Of a stretch of DNA of 64,000 bases, positions 46,801 to 61,800 are shown piece after piece; position 1 is the stretch's first letter; the number at the start of each line of letters is the position of its first letter. This stretch comes from Musa acuminata AAA Group (Eukaryota; Streptophyta; Magnoliopsida; Zingiberales; Musaceae), in NCBI RefSeq assembly GCF_036884655.1, contig NC_088357.1, positions 46,676,001 to 46,740,000 of the forward strand, read 5' to 3'. The notes under the pieces are model-generated. The model saw only the letters and a program-made list of their open reading frames with translations, was not told the origin of the DNA and searched no databases. The position numbers and the translations under genes are program-made.

Positions 46801-49800
46801 CCATGTTCTCATAACTCCAAAATGCACCTACAGCTCCTAAAAACCCTTCGTGACATAAAAAGGTTGTTTGTAGCTGACCTTTTGACCTGAAGGATATTAG
46901 AAAAATTATATATATGATGAATAAACATTAAAAAAATTTGCTTAAAAAATATAATCTAATAAATGATTGAGAAACTGTTATATTAACACTAGTAGTCAAT
47001 ATTTGAAATTTAACAGAATGAGTGGAAGAGATATTTAAAGAACAAAAAAGGACTCTAATCAATTCTCTAAGGATAAAGGTGAATTACCAATATTTCATTG
47101 AACAAGAAATCTTGTCCATAATCTTTTCATGACCACATATGTAAGTTCCTCGGAAGAAAATTTTCTTGAGCCCTGAGAGCTTTGCCACAAAACAGGATAT
47201 CTGGAACAGATTCATAGCTTAGAAGTGAGAGAACACACTTAAAATTGCCAGAGAGCTGAAGAAATGCACCTTGACCAGTTAGGTATGATGAAAAATAAAG
47301 AAGATAATAATCTAAAGTCAGGTCTTAAGTTGCATTAAAGTAACATAATCATGTCAACTTGCATGAAGCAACACTAGAATAAAAAATGTCAAATGAAGTC
47401 TCTTGTTTCTTTTAGTAATAAGAGAAAATTCACCAATCTAAATCATTTTGACAAGGAGAATGTGCAACAGAAAAAAAAAAAAGAAAAAATATTGATGACC
47501 ACTATAATTTTAACAAATTTAAGCAGACTCTGATAATATCTTTTACAGGAATTCCTGAAATAGTTTTCTCCAGTCAGTTATGGTTTCCTGGAAAACATCC
47601 ACTATTTTGTATGAGGTTTTGTTTCTTTCAGATTACAGATTGACCCCTTGCACGAATTTTATGATTTGCAAGGTAAATAGCTTGAAGAGGAGCTAGCTTC
47701 TCGGAAAATAGGTGCCTTGGGTTTCAGAAGGACATAGTAGCTTTCTCCACGTGCATATTGTTGAACCTGGCATGGCTACAGCCTGTAGTAGCAATTATTT
47801 TAAAAATTTTGTTTCAGGAGTCTACGCAGCATAGTTCTTGCTGCAAATGAGAATATGTGATGGGCACCAGACTAGACATAAAAGGTTGGGATGTTACAGT
47901 ATATAAGTTGCTGAAATCTAATATCTTCAAAGAAAAATTGATAAATAAAATTTCAAGAGCTATTGGTACCACATAGTGCTTAACAATTTAAATCCATTAG
48001 ACTAAAAAGAAACACATGCCATAAATCATAACTCAGAAAGATGTATTTATATTTCAGATCCTCAATCTTCAACCTGAATGCAATTTACCTAGAGTGAATT
48101 GTTAAAAATGGCCTTTTGCAACTGCTTTTCAGATTCAATTTCGATAAGAATCCTCCCAATAATTATCAACTCTAAGATCACTACTAAACTAATATGAATT
48201 CAACTAAACTAGAAGACGAGAAACATGCCTATTTTTAAATGGCTACTAATGCCCCCGATACTCTTATCCTGCTTCGAAAACCAAACTGGTCTAGCATAAT
48301 TCCTCAAATATAGATATATACACTAAAAGTAAAAGACCCTCATTGTATCATCTATTGTTAACTGTTTCTGCCATCCGCTGCTACCCAAAGCTGGTTGAAT
48401 GAAGAAGCCCTCACAAAGATACTAGGGTGACGACAGTGGTTGACACTGGCATGGTGGATATGGTTTTGGCAACACTCATTGGATGTTGAGAAAGATAAGA
48501 ACATTCAAAAAGCTGGGTAGAACATCTTGCTTTAATACCAAGATGTCAAAATTAAGACTCCAGCAAGTCTTTCTCCAATTCGAGGAGAAAAGGCCTCCTG
48601 AATTACAAGCTAAAGAATTTACCTACAAAAATAAATTAACTTACTGTGTAGAAGACAAAGAAAATATCAATTTATCTACAAAAATAAATTTTTACTGCAT
48701 AGAAAATAAAGAGAACATCTAAGTTTGAGCCCTCAGGTTCACATCAATATATATAGTTAATGAAGAGAACTTGCAGGAGAAATATACAATTTGCTGGTAA
48801 TCTCATTACTGTTCAAATTAAAACAAAACTAACATCTAAGAAACTTCAAATATTATCACTGCTAATAGCTAAGCAACTAACTCTCATGTCCTATAACCAT
48901 ATCAGGACTCTTACACATTAATAAACCCAAAAAATACTATACACAACAACTAAAAGCCATAACACCGCGTCTGGAATCAGTTACATGGATCATTTCCTGC
49001 TATTAAGCATTGTGTCTAAAAAGACTTCAATCTCTGAAAGAGTTACTATAATTAACAATGAAAATGCATCAAAAAATCATAGAACAAAAAAGGTACACCC
49101 TAAGCTGTTGTCTTATTGCCATAATGAACTCAAAGAGTTCTTGAGCTGATCTGGCTCAAAAAGATTCCAAAGAATGAACCCAAAGGGTGCTGCAGCATTG
49201 TATCATTTGTCGACCATATTTTTCAATGATTCAAAAAAAAAAAAACATATTTATTACATTGTTTTAGGAAGAAATCAAAGTTTTCTGCAATATCTCAAAA
49301 ACTGATCAGACCATCATGTATTTACAAGTCCGACCAACGAATGGGACATGAACCAAGCAACTTCTCCTGGTCCCATCTGAAACTTAGGTTGCTAGGTGGT
49401 AACGTTAGCAACCTGGCTTACCACCAGGTTTAGACTATTGAAGCGTCTACCTGGCCTACCTCTGGTTACTGTATCCAACAGGTACCTATTAAGGGCCTGT
49501 TTGACCTCCCTATAAAATTCCTTTTTCACCCTCTTTCAGTCTTTCTACCCTAGTTTTGTATCTTTTCACTCCCTTTCTCCCAACCTACTTCCCCTCAAAT
49601 TCTCTCCTAGACCCTCTCAAGTTAGCCAAGTTACTTGTAGTGTTCTAGTATCAAATCTTAAAAGCTTGGTTTTATGTACATAAACATGCTTGTTTGTAAA
49701 TGCAAGACATTTTATCAGATTCAATCACTTGTATGCCAGTTGACTTGCGCTATTATGTTAAGCTTATTGAACCAAATCTCAAGATTTACATTTTTCCGAA

Positions 49801-52800
49801 GATAATTTTTCAAGGAACTGGTAAATTACACAAGCTGGAAGATCTATAAGTCGAGGATGATTGTACCATTACATGAAAGCATACCAATATCTTTCAGGCA
49901 TTGTAAAAGTGCATGCCATGCTAGATAGCATGTCCACGCACCAATCAGTACACTGCAGATAAAAATTTTGTTTAGTCATGTGTTTGCACCTCTATCACAG
50001 GTTTGCATGGCATGTACTGTTATCTTTCTAGCATGGGACTTGACAATACAGCTGCTTGGTATGACAATCTTTGCAACAAATTACTGGGAGCTGAATTTTT
50101 TCAATTTGAAAACTTCCATATTGATGCAAGAGTAAACAGAAGTTACATATGATGAAAGATGCATATGGGATTATTTCCTCTGGGCATCACTTTTTTACTT
50201 TCTAGCTAAATTTTACAGCTTATTTCCAATAAGAATTTCCCTATGGGCTTGTAAAATCAACCTACTGGTATTTTCAAAGTTCAGCTGTGACTAGCATCTT
50301 ATACTTACTTGTCCAATATTATATGTGAAAGCATTCAAGAGAGCTGCAGCAAGATCCTCTGCTTTGTAATCCGAAAGCTTGTTTGAAGTTACCTTCCCGA
50401 AGCTAGATGCAGTTGTTGATGCTGGAAGACCATGCTATGATTTTATAAGAAAAAGTGAGTTACAATGGATAAACGTGATAAGAGAAAAGAACAAATGATT
50501 GATGCACCACATAAACTTGCTAGGTTTGGTTCATAACATATACATCTGTAAAATTAAAAAGAACCTGCAAAAGTGCTGTAAAACAGAAGTTTCTTTGTGA
50601 TTGATTCCAATGCGTCATTGTTGTCATGTAGTCTAGAACAACCACTTTTGCTTACTTATGAACTTAAAAACAAGGACTAATGTTAGCCTCTAAGGTGAAT
50701 TGGATACCAACAATAAGGACCATCATAAGCTAATAATGATCAATATAGGTTGTAGAAGAGCACAATCCCATAAGCTTTTAGCTTTTCCATAATCTCACAC
50801 TATTTGGGTAGGATTCTTGAAAATCATTTGACAAAATGAAGGCTGTCACAGTTGAAGAGTTTAGTGTTTCAAGGAAGGATCCTCTTTCAGTTGTTCAATG
50901 GAAAATAGTGAAAAAAAGGGATATAGGCATGAATTCTGTTATTAATATTTTAGAGATTTATGTGGAGCGGACATCACTAATTGGGTTTGGCTGTTTTTGG
51001 AGCATTGAAGAAAGAATTTAATTAAGGAAAAGAACATTGAGATTAACTTTTGATATATTTCCTTTGAAGTACTCGGAATGCCATTGCTCCTAGGTTTTCA
51101 TCCTATGCATTTTAAGTATAACATATTATTTAACAAGAGAATCTCCCAGGGAGAAAGAAAAAAACAAACAGAACAAAAAAAAACAAAAAGTTTGGACATA
51201 GAAAGAAGGGGCAAATGAGATTCAATTAGTAAAAGAAGAAGAAGAAACAAATTCCTATCAAGAAGATATGGCAGTCATAATTCCCAACAAAACATGATAT
51301 CAGGGTCATCAATTAAAATCGAGGATGGACAAAGTACAACATGATTAAATTGAAAAGCTAATGATATCTTATACTACTGTAGGATGAGCTTTAGTTAGGT
51401 GTCTAAAAAATTCACAAAGTAGGTTGGGCAATTGAAACTCGACATCAGTCTCAAAAAAGAAAAAAAAATCAAAATTTTCATAATCACATTTTATTTAATG
51501 AGAGAGCCTCTCAGTGAAAGGAAAAGAAATATCAAAAGTTTAGAGACAGAATGAACAGGCAAAAGAAACTCAATATCACAGTGTTGCAAAAGATATAAAA
51601 CAAATTCCCATCAAAACAAAATGACATTCAGGTTAAACTATGTTTTTGGGACCATTAATTTAAGTTGGGGGTGGCCAAAACAAAATATGATTTGATTGAA
51701 AAGCTACTAGGTTTCTATCCCATTCTGGGGTGAGGTTATCCTGGGTGCCAAAAAAAAGTTAATAGAATAGTAATATGAAGACACTATCTGTCACGACCCG
51801 AGCCTGATGGGCTAATTAGCCTATCAACTTCGTTTGGTCTAAACCACTGACTAAAATGCTTAAGCTGAAATTTATAGTAGTACACTCATCAGACCCTTAT
51901 AAGTCAATTTTAATCTTACCCACTTTCGATGTGGGACTAATCAGAGGTGTTACAATCAACTCCACTCAAAGGCTTGACGTCCTCGTCAAGGCCCAACATA
52001 ATCTAGATCAGGCCCTAGCATAGTGCATGTGAGGCATAGCCTAGTGGTGGCTCCACGCCGTGACAAGTCCACTGACTTCGTCTACGGGTAGCCCTTTTCT
52101 ACTCGGACTCCTCACCGACCAAATGCTAGGTCGGCTGACCAAAATGCTTAAGCTGAAGTTTATAGTAATACACTCATCAGACCTTTATAAGCCAATCTTA
52201 ATCTTGCCCACTTTCGATGTGGGACTAATCAAGGGTGTTACACTATCATCTCTTAAATTTAAACAAGCATCTCTAAAATTTCATCAAAACCAAGATGAAA
52301 TAGGAACTAAATGAGAAGAGATATAATTTACCAAGTTCAGAGAAATAGCTCTATTCTCCATTCAAAATATGAGATAAAAATTACATCATGTTGAAGGAGC
52401 TAAAATCAAAATATCAAAATTAGTATGGCAGGCCATGTACCCCATGTAGTAGAAAAATTGGTGATATGGATTAAATAGAGAAAAGAAACATATCATCATC
52501 CATTTTTAATATGATATGAATTTGGTTACTCATAGCAAAGCATAGTAAATGATGCAACCTTATCTGTCTTAAATGGCCTCGAATATGAACTGGATATATA
52601 ATGGATACAAATTGGAATGGGATTAAAATATGTCTCAAATGAGTCCGCGATAACATTATATAGATAATTAAGAAACTATTCAAAACTATCAATCATTGTT
52701 CTCAGATGGGAAAAAAATTAAAGCAAACACAAAAAGCAAAAGAAGCATGCAAAAATAGTACATATAGTGTGCATAGACAAACCTATCAAATAACAGCTTT

Positions 52801-55800
52801 TCTACAATTAATTTGGCTAAATTCAACATTGCAAGGTATATTCATATATTTGGAAACTTGAAGAGGTTGGAACCTGAAGCATATTTGTGCTCATCTCCAA
52901 AAAATTTCAGATAGCTATATTCAAATATAGAACAAATGTGACAAAACATGAACTTATGCAACCATATCCATCTCTAACTGGATATGGAAACAAATCTGGA
53001 TGAGTATTATCCGACCGAATTTCACCCCTATCTCATATGGTGAAGATTTACAATATAATTTGAAATACTTGGTATGCGAAAAAAACTGCAGAAAGTCTCA
53101 AGAGCTTTTTATTTTCAATTTTTATAGAGCAATTAATTAAGCCACCTGTATTGTTAATATAAGTGATAAAAATAATTGATGATGGTCATTATTAGTGATT
53201 AATACTGAATCACCTATTTTTCTAGTAGATCATAACTGCTTTATAATGAAGATACTGAGGGAAATATACCTTTGGATAACCCTCCTTTCCATATATGTCC
53301 CCAACAGTCAAATCTACTGCTAGATTATTACCTCTCTGGCTAAGCTCCAAGAACTCTTCATAACTGCAGAAAGGAGATAAGGAATACATAAAGGCAAAAT
53401 AATATAAAGAATGGAACTTTTCAATCAAACGCTACCTTGTACACCCTGTCAACAGTCTTGCAAGGCCAAGTATAGTACCACCTCCCAGATGTGTCCCAAT
53501 AATACGTTCAAATTTCCATTTCCCGATAACCTGCTTCATGCTTTCGCATTAATTTCTATGTTATAAAGAAAACTTAGACATCAATAGAAGTTTAAACTAT
53601 TACTTCATTCATATTAAAGAAGTACCTCAATCATGCTAACACCTGAGCCAACATTGACAAGAAGATATGGAAATATGTTGTGTTCATTGGGGTCAGTTGT
53701 CACACTTTCATCAGAATTTGAGGAAGGTTCATGTAAATCTTGATCTTCCTGTCAAAATAGGGACAAAACTAAAATGTAAGAGCATATCTAAGGCTTTCTT
53801 TATTTTCCTAAAGTGGAAATGATCAATTATATTTTTAAGTTTTAACTAATAATATTAGTACCAAACGATTAAGACAACTAAGAAGAGAAATAACATGCAG
53901 AACATAACATTCATTGCTTCAGTTCCGTACGTAAAACATGCTCTATACAAAAAGGGGATAAAAGGACAACATTAACAGACATAATATTATACTCCCAAAT
54001 CGTAAATCAAAGAGCACCTAGAAGTTATTATGGTCAATGCTCCATGTTTCACATGGCAAGGAATATCTTAAGCAAGGACTATGAGTCAGAAGGTATCATT
54101 CACTTGATAACCACATTCAGCTTGATTAATCTAAAGAATCAAGCCCATTGACACAAGCTGTAATTAAGCGAGAATCTTGCTTTGTTTAGCATAATTACCA
54201 ATAACTAAAGAAATCAGAAAACCAAAAACAAATGAGTCCAGTTTGTTGGAATCAAACAGATTGGTACTGTTAATTGTTCTTGGAAGCAAGATCTGTCATA
54301 CCGAAGCGTACCGCCCATACCGGGCGGTACGTACCAGTCCGACAGGTTACCGGTACGCGTACTGCCCGGTATCGCTACAGTGCTACAGTACTATACTGTA
54401 GCACTGCTATAGTATGAAAAAATAAAAAAATATTCGGTACACCAGGGCATACCGCTCAGTACGCCCTGATGTACCATCCGGTATACCGGTACCGTACCAT
54501 ACCGAGCCCGGGTCGAAACGTCGGTACGGTACGATACAACGAACCTTGCTTGGAAGAATCTTAAAATGCACTTGGACTATCTATAACTGAGATAGAAGGG
54601 AAAATCAAGAGAACTGAAGCAGAAGCAATTATTGCCTAAAAGTACTATAAAGAGAGCAAAAAAGAAAATAATACAAACAATCTTGATAGTACAACCACAT
54701 TTCAATCCCTACTTTGTTTATATCTTCAAGGATATTGAAACTTAAACTTTTACAGAAATATTATGCTGCAAAACTACAGAGAGAGGGGCTCTATCTTCCA
54801 AGACATTTTCCAGAACAAACCAGTGCAGTCAAAATAAAGATGTCAACAAATGAACTAACTTAAAGAAACGAGTATAAACTTAAGCATAAGCCAGTTTTCA
54901 TCAGCCAATGCTAATCTATGACAAACATAATCTAGAGAATATCCACACAAAATGGATATATTTTTAATTTGTAATGAGACTTACTTTATCGTTCAAATGT
55001 ACATCTACCATTTCAATATCTTCGATACCAAGTTCCTTATAACTCATTAAAGCACCAAGAGCTCCTAGAAATCCCTCATGGCGCAAGAAAGTTGCTTGCA
55101 TTTGACCCTTTGACCTGAACACAAAAATAAAATCTAAGCCCGGCGAAAAACATAATCCCTCCAAGGCTCCAACTCAGAATTTTATAAGCTGCTCTCAAAA
55201 AAAATTCATGTGTGTAAAAATACGTAAAATTAAAAAGAAATGATACGTCAAGTATCATTGCTGGATGATCAAAGAACAGCGTTAACTAATGTCCTAAGAG
55301 ACACAATAGAATACTCACCAATAACTAATAGCATAAGATATGTTGTCCATTGTGCTGGGATGTCCACGAATGTAAGATCCTCCAAAGAAAACTCTATTAA
55401 AACCTAAGAGCGCTGCTACAAGAAAAGCAACCTGAAATGTACACATCATAAAGAAAAACACAAGTTAGTCTTTGATCAATTCTCTAACATAATATTTTTG
55501 TCTTTTTATCACATTCTTCATCCTTTCTTTCTTTTTCTCTGACTTGTATTCTTTTTTACTACACTTTTTTTCTAATTCATTCTGCTTTAGCCTTGATATG
55601 TTCAAAAAATAGGGATTATTGTTTCTTATATTGGTGGAAGTTGGAAATTACACTGTAGGTCTCCTAGGAATAGATTAAGACAATCTCATAGCCTAGAGAG
55701 ATCATTTCTCAAACATGGATAGATTAAGAATGCTGCTACAAGAAAAGCAATCTGATATCTACAGATATAAAGATGAACAGAAGATATCATCCTCAGACAT

Positions 55801-58800
55801 AATAGATTTTGCTTTGTATCACATTCTTCATGCCGGACATATACAAGTTGTTTTTCATTTTTCTGCTTTTCTTGTTTTTTCTGATTGTATCTTTTTTTAC
55901 TTCATTATTTTTTTTCTAATTTATTCTGTTGAGCCTCCAAATGTGCACAAAACAGGGATTACCATTTCCTTTATTGCTCGAAGTTGGAAATTACACTTTG
56001 TAGGTTTCCTATGAATGGATTAGGACAATCACATAATAGTTATGGCTTGTATCACACTTCAGACTTATAAAAAGAGTTATTTTCTTTGTTTATCTTTCCG
56101 ATTGGATGTATTTCTGTTACCTCATTTTTTTTCTAATTTATTTTGTTTTAGCCTTCAAATGTGCACAAAATAGAGACTTTAGCCTCCATTTCTTGTATCA
56201 CATTTTGAAGTTGGAAATTACAGTATGTAGGTCTCCTAGGGATAGATTGGGATACTCCCATAGCCAAGAAAGATAATTTTCTCAAACATAAATTTACCTA
56301 TGATGCACTACCAGTTTCAATGACCTACTAGACTGTAGGTCAATATATGCTACTATATATATTGACCTGAACCACCAGGCATTAATAAATAAATAAATAA
56401 ATAAGGATGTATAATAGAAAAGTACAAGATTATACGTACACTTGGTATTTATTAGGGGTCAGCACATACCTGTACAACCAATATTTTAATCCTTCTAGGC
56501 CAAGCAAAAAGAAGTGTATCATCAACAAATTACAAAAAGAGTATATTTTATCAAGTATTATGCTTCCCCAAATCTCTAATAATGTTTTATTGTCTCACAG
56601 AAAGAACTCCTTTAATCTTTGGGAAATAGGAAAATGGAAATGGGAAATAGGGACACCTTGTTTTAATCTTCTTCATGTAGGAGACTATTTTGCAGCTGAC
56701 TCACTGATTGAAACATGTTTTGGGAGCAAAATTCATAGTTCAATTCATTTTTCTACTTATTTCTTAAAATATAGCTTTTGGGGAGTTCCAATAAGACATT
56801 GGATGCTAATTTAACAAAAGACTTCTGAATATTTAGCTAGATAATCATTCCTTTAATATAGTTATTGCAGCTGTAGGGTTTGTCATTTCGGGTACCAGAC
56901 CCATCTTGGAGATTTGTTGGCACCATACATACCAATCTATATTAGTGTACCGACACATGATATGCCGGGGTGTGCCGATGGGGACTCGAGCGAGCTGCAT
57001 CTTAGTGGAGAGTCGAACAGGTATGTACCGCCCAAGTTGGTACATGCTTCGTCATGAAACAATTACTAGCTCCTAGACACTTAAAAGAAGAATGTTGGAA
57101 AATGACGTATTAGATCTGGCAGGATCTTTTTCTTAGTATCACCAAACTATGAAGCTTGAAAAAAAGCTATTAGGTGCTTTTAAAAAATACATAGTAAAAT
57201 ATCTTCAAAGGTTCACTTTTTAATTAACCATTCTTAATAAAGGAGATGATGGAATTAAATAAAGTTCTTGTCTTTGCCTTGATATCTAATCAAGTCAATT
57301 TAGTTTATGAAGGAAAGATGATTCTCTGGACATGAAAAATTTTTACCAGCCATGATAAAGTTAACATACTTGCAAAATAACTTCAATATCTAGTACTCAA
57401 CAATATCTAACAGAACTACTGCCAGAAAACAAAAAGAAAAAATTTGGTCTCATTTCATCTCTCCAGATTGTGATGGGCATATACGGTGCACGATGCTCCC
57501 ACAATGTGAGGTGTGGGGAGGGTCTCTGTTTTCCAGTTTGTAAAGGAACAACTTTATTGTATCAAAGCCCACCCTCTACATATACTTAATTTCCGAATTC
57601 CTTTTATCTTTATCTTCTGCCAAGTCCTTGTGGAATATTTTAGTTGGCCAACCACTAGTTAAAATGAACTACTATATGCCATCAGAATTGATAGATGTAT
57701 TAGTTCATCTTTTTCATGGAAATATTTATTTAGATTCACAAATTCAAGTGGATAAATCTAAGAGAATACCTGTCAAAAAATCAAGAGTAGCTAGTAAACA
57801 GAAGATATAGAGGTATAATTTGTAAAAGTTGCCAAGAAAAGAATAATTATGTTCTAACACAAAAACAAGGTGTGTGATAGAAAACATTAAATCTAATATA
57901 TTTGTTGTCTGAAAGTGTCCAAGTCTTCAAGGTATTATGTTGGTTTCTATTTTTGGCAAATGCATTTCTGTTGCATTCTGGAATTGTTGTGGCATGCAAG
58001 GATTATACCATAAAAAAATAAAGAGACTCATACACTTGACTAAAAGCCAAAGAAAATTCTAGGCTGATTGTTTGACTGAGGTTTTACCAAAGCAAGGGCC
58101 TTTGTTCAAAATAGATAAACTATATAATCAAGTGCAAGAAACTGGATAAGCTTTTATGACAAAGTGTTAAACTAAAATTGTGTGTACCAAAATTCTTGGA
58201 ACATGAATTACATGCAATAAACCTAAAATACTACCTACTAATCAAAACTTAATTTCAATGTTTAGAAAAGAAGTAGGTGAGAATAATAATCTCAAATCAA
58301 GATTTGACTGGCTTGATCAACCTTTCCTCAAAAAGAAAATATTTACTCAAGCATACAATAAACTGAGAAAGCCATACATACTTGTGCAATATTATAAGTA
58401 AAAGCACTCAACAATGTAGTAGCAAGATCTTCAGGTTTGTAATCTGAAAGTGTCCTTTTTGATGTTATCACCTTCCCAAAGCTTGAAGCAAGGGTTGATG
58501 CAGAAAGACCTTGCTGGGGCAATTTGGTTAGACATAACCCAGTTAGATAAGTACAAAAAAGACGATGTTGGACCACCATAAGTATTATAAATTGCCACTT
58601 GTCATATATATATATATATATAATATTTTGAGCCAGTGATTCACCAGATAATTTATGAAACTAAGCATCTTTTCATGACATCCAATACGTTACTAGATAG
58701 CATAACTATCTTGAGCATCCATGACATAATATAATAACATGTCTTCCTCCTTTATAGAATTAGGTTCTATTTTTTATCTGCAACTTTATATCTGTTCAGA

Positions 58801-61800
58801 GCTGTCCCCAGCAGCAAAACAGTAGTTAGTTGGGAACTAGCATAAAAGTTTGTCAAAACAAACATAAAAAATAGACCATTATCAAATACAATGGAGCAAG
58901 ATCATCATTATGAAGTAACATGTTGCATCAATAATACATTTCAAAACACACTAAATGTGACCCACAACATTAGTGAACAAATTCAGTGACAACTAAGATT
59001 TTAGCATGAGGATTGCCATTAGAGAGGTTAGTCCAAGATCATAAATTTAAAATAGAAACATAAAATATAAAATCAGTAAAAAAATTCAAGATATGACTGA
59101 ATTGAATCATAATAAATGTCAAAATAAATCACATGTTTCAAAAAGAAGCTGAATGCCCATTTATTAGATTTCTCGGGCTCTTAAGCCAACTTAACTCTTT
59201 CAGAAGGAAACAAAATCAAACAAAGTTTGCATAGTCTACACCTACCTAAGACAGACTCCTATTTCTATGGTGAAAAGTTCTACATTCTTTAATATCACTG
59301 TCAAAACTTAACAAGAGTATCATCAAAATCAACCCCTAAAATCATTAGAAATAAAAAAAAAATTCAAAGTCAGATCTAGCTCAAATGAACTCAACTTAGA
59401 TCCAACTAGACAGTAAACGAACCTAATATAGATGTAATCGATTTGCATAATTCACTATCTTGTCCTTAAGATATTCACATGTCTAAGTCCATGATCAACA
59501 CAAGGAGCTCCAGCAATCAATAATGCATTGTGGTGCATGCACTATGATCTGTTGAATTGAACAACTAATTTTCATCTGCAACCAACACAACAAACCTTAT
59601 AAAATTTGATCTCTGTGACCTTGAGATATGCATTCATCTATGATAGATAAATTCGGTTTAGAAAGGCAAACTATAAGAATTTGGTCCCTTAACCAGAAGC
59701 AGCTTACATTGTAACATCTTGACTAGTAATTGAACAATTTGATTCCGAATCTTAGAATTCAATTCATCAATTTAATCATGTGGTAGACCTCTTGTTTCCC
59801 TCTTGCTGTCGGATGACTTCTAGCACTTCATATCATCCTCATTGGGATGACCTACATGACGAACACAATATATTGATCAGTATTAAAATGTGAATATTCT
59901 ATGTTCATAGAATGAAATGGAGAGTCTCTAGATATTTGAGTGTCCTATCTTCAATTAATGATACAGAGATATGGTTCAAGTCTCTCCACATCAGGGATTG
60001 TCTTAATATTAAGAATCTCTAGAATGTTGTCTCATGACCACTTCATACATGTATCGATGCTTTCAAGATTCCACAAATTCTTCTTACAAGCTCGAAATCA
60101 ATGTTGGCATCATCCCCGAGACCCTCATGGTCACCATCCATGGCCATCATATATGTCCACCTATCCATGGCCGCCACAAAGGACTAATATTTGGTAATTG
60201 TCCAGCATTGAAATTTTGAACCATGACTAAAAAAAGTTCTATTACATAAAAGTGAGTCAGTTCAGGCAAACTGAAATAAGAATCTTCATAGGAAACAATT
60301 ATCTCCATGTGCCATGTGTTGATAGAATATTTGAAGCTTTAGAAGCAGAATGAAAGCTAATGGACAAAAATATGTTTGTCTTTCGGAGCTACAATCCACC
60401 TGCTTGCTTTCCTATCTTCTCTGAACCATACTACACTAGCATTTCTACTTCTGGTAAAGTTTTTCTTTTACATTCTGGGCTAAAAAGAAGAGAATGGTGA
60501 GACCATATGTTTGATCAATCACTGGAGCATGTATTTCTGATGCAGTTTCTTTGGATCTACAATGGAGAAATGAGGAAAGAGCCTATGAATTAGAGGAAGA
60601 GAAGAGAAAAAAAAAAACAAGAAAGATAGGGATGGACAAGAGAGAGATGCCCAATCAAAAGAAGGGCTCAATGATGAAGAAAACTTAAACATCATATATG
60701 GTCTCAGTGCCATTCACTCAACACAAGAGAAGTTAAATGACATTTATAACAAATGATTCCTTCAGCTTTAAGTTAACTAAAATTCTTCAAAATGCAAGTA
60801 TATAATTAGATAGAGTTTTTACTTAATTTAACTTGTCTAAGACAGACTCACTTACAATAAAGATCCACTAGATCTTATACTTTAGAAGGATAAAATATCA
60901 AAAAAATCACACCAAATATTACCAATAATAAGGTTTCAAATATTGGTTGATATGTATTGTAGCAACCAGTGTTTACTAGTCTGAGCAAGGATCATGTACC
61001 GACTGGTATTTACTGGTCCAAGCAAGGATCAACATCAGACCATATGGTCTGGTACTGATCAGTATTTAAATTTTTAATATTTTCTTCAGCTAATAATAGG
61101 TGTTATGAACTATGAAGTACACGAGTATTATGTCAGTCTAGTAGATCACCAAATCCAGTATCGAACTAAGATTTAAAACCTTCTGAACTTATAAAGATTG
61201 CAATCAAACTCTGATCTGACTCAAACAAACCTAACAAAAGACTATAATATAGCCCAACTTCCTAGCATAGATGAAACTTGGAAGAAGCTGACATTAGTAT
61301 AGTGTGAAGATTGATGACTAAAGACTTTAAAAATTGGCTAAAGTTCTTGGGGAAAATAAGTGTAATGAAGCATCTTGAAAGTGTAAAAGTTAACGAGTGA
61401 TAAAATCCAAATGTAATTGAAGATAAAGAAAATGTTAAACATCAACTTATTAAGTGCTAAAACTAAGATCAAGGAGGTGCAATAATTATGAGATAAGATG
61501 CAACTATCAAGGACCTAGCTTTTGATGTTATCCATACAAAAGTTTACGAGATTGAAAATCAATTTGCTTAAGTAGTTACAATCAAAATTTAAACAACTAC
61601 AAAGGATGCCACCTTACAATTGAAGGTGTAGCATTTGGGTATACTGTAAGAACAAAGGATACATAGAGCTTCACAACTCATCAAGCAATTAAGTTGGGCA
61701 ATCATATATAACTTTGGTTGAGAGTGAATGAACCAAGATTAAACGATAATTATTCCAAAATTAATTTTGTGTTGTTAATTTAGATAGAAGAGAAGTAAAA

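Noticed and set aside
57965..58110. LINE endonuclease start
   Set aside because: Only a short WN-type similarity with stops; not enough to call an element.
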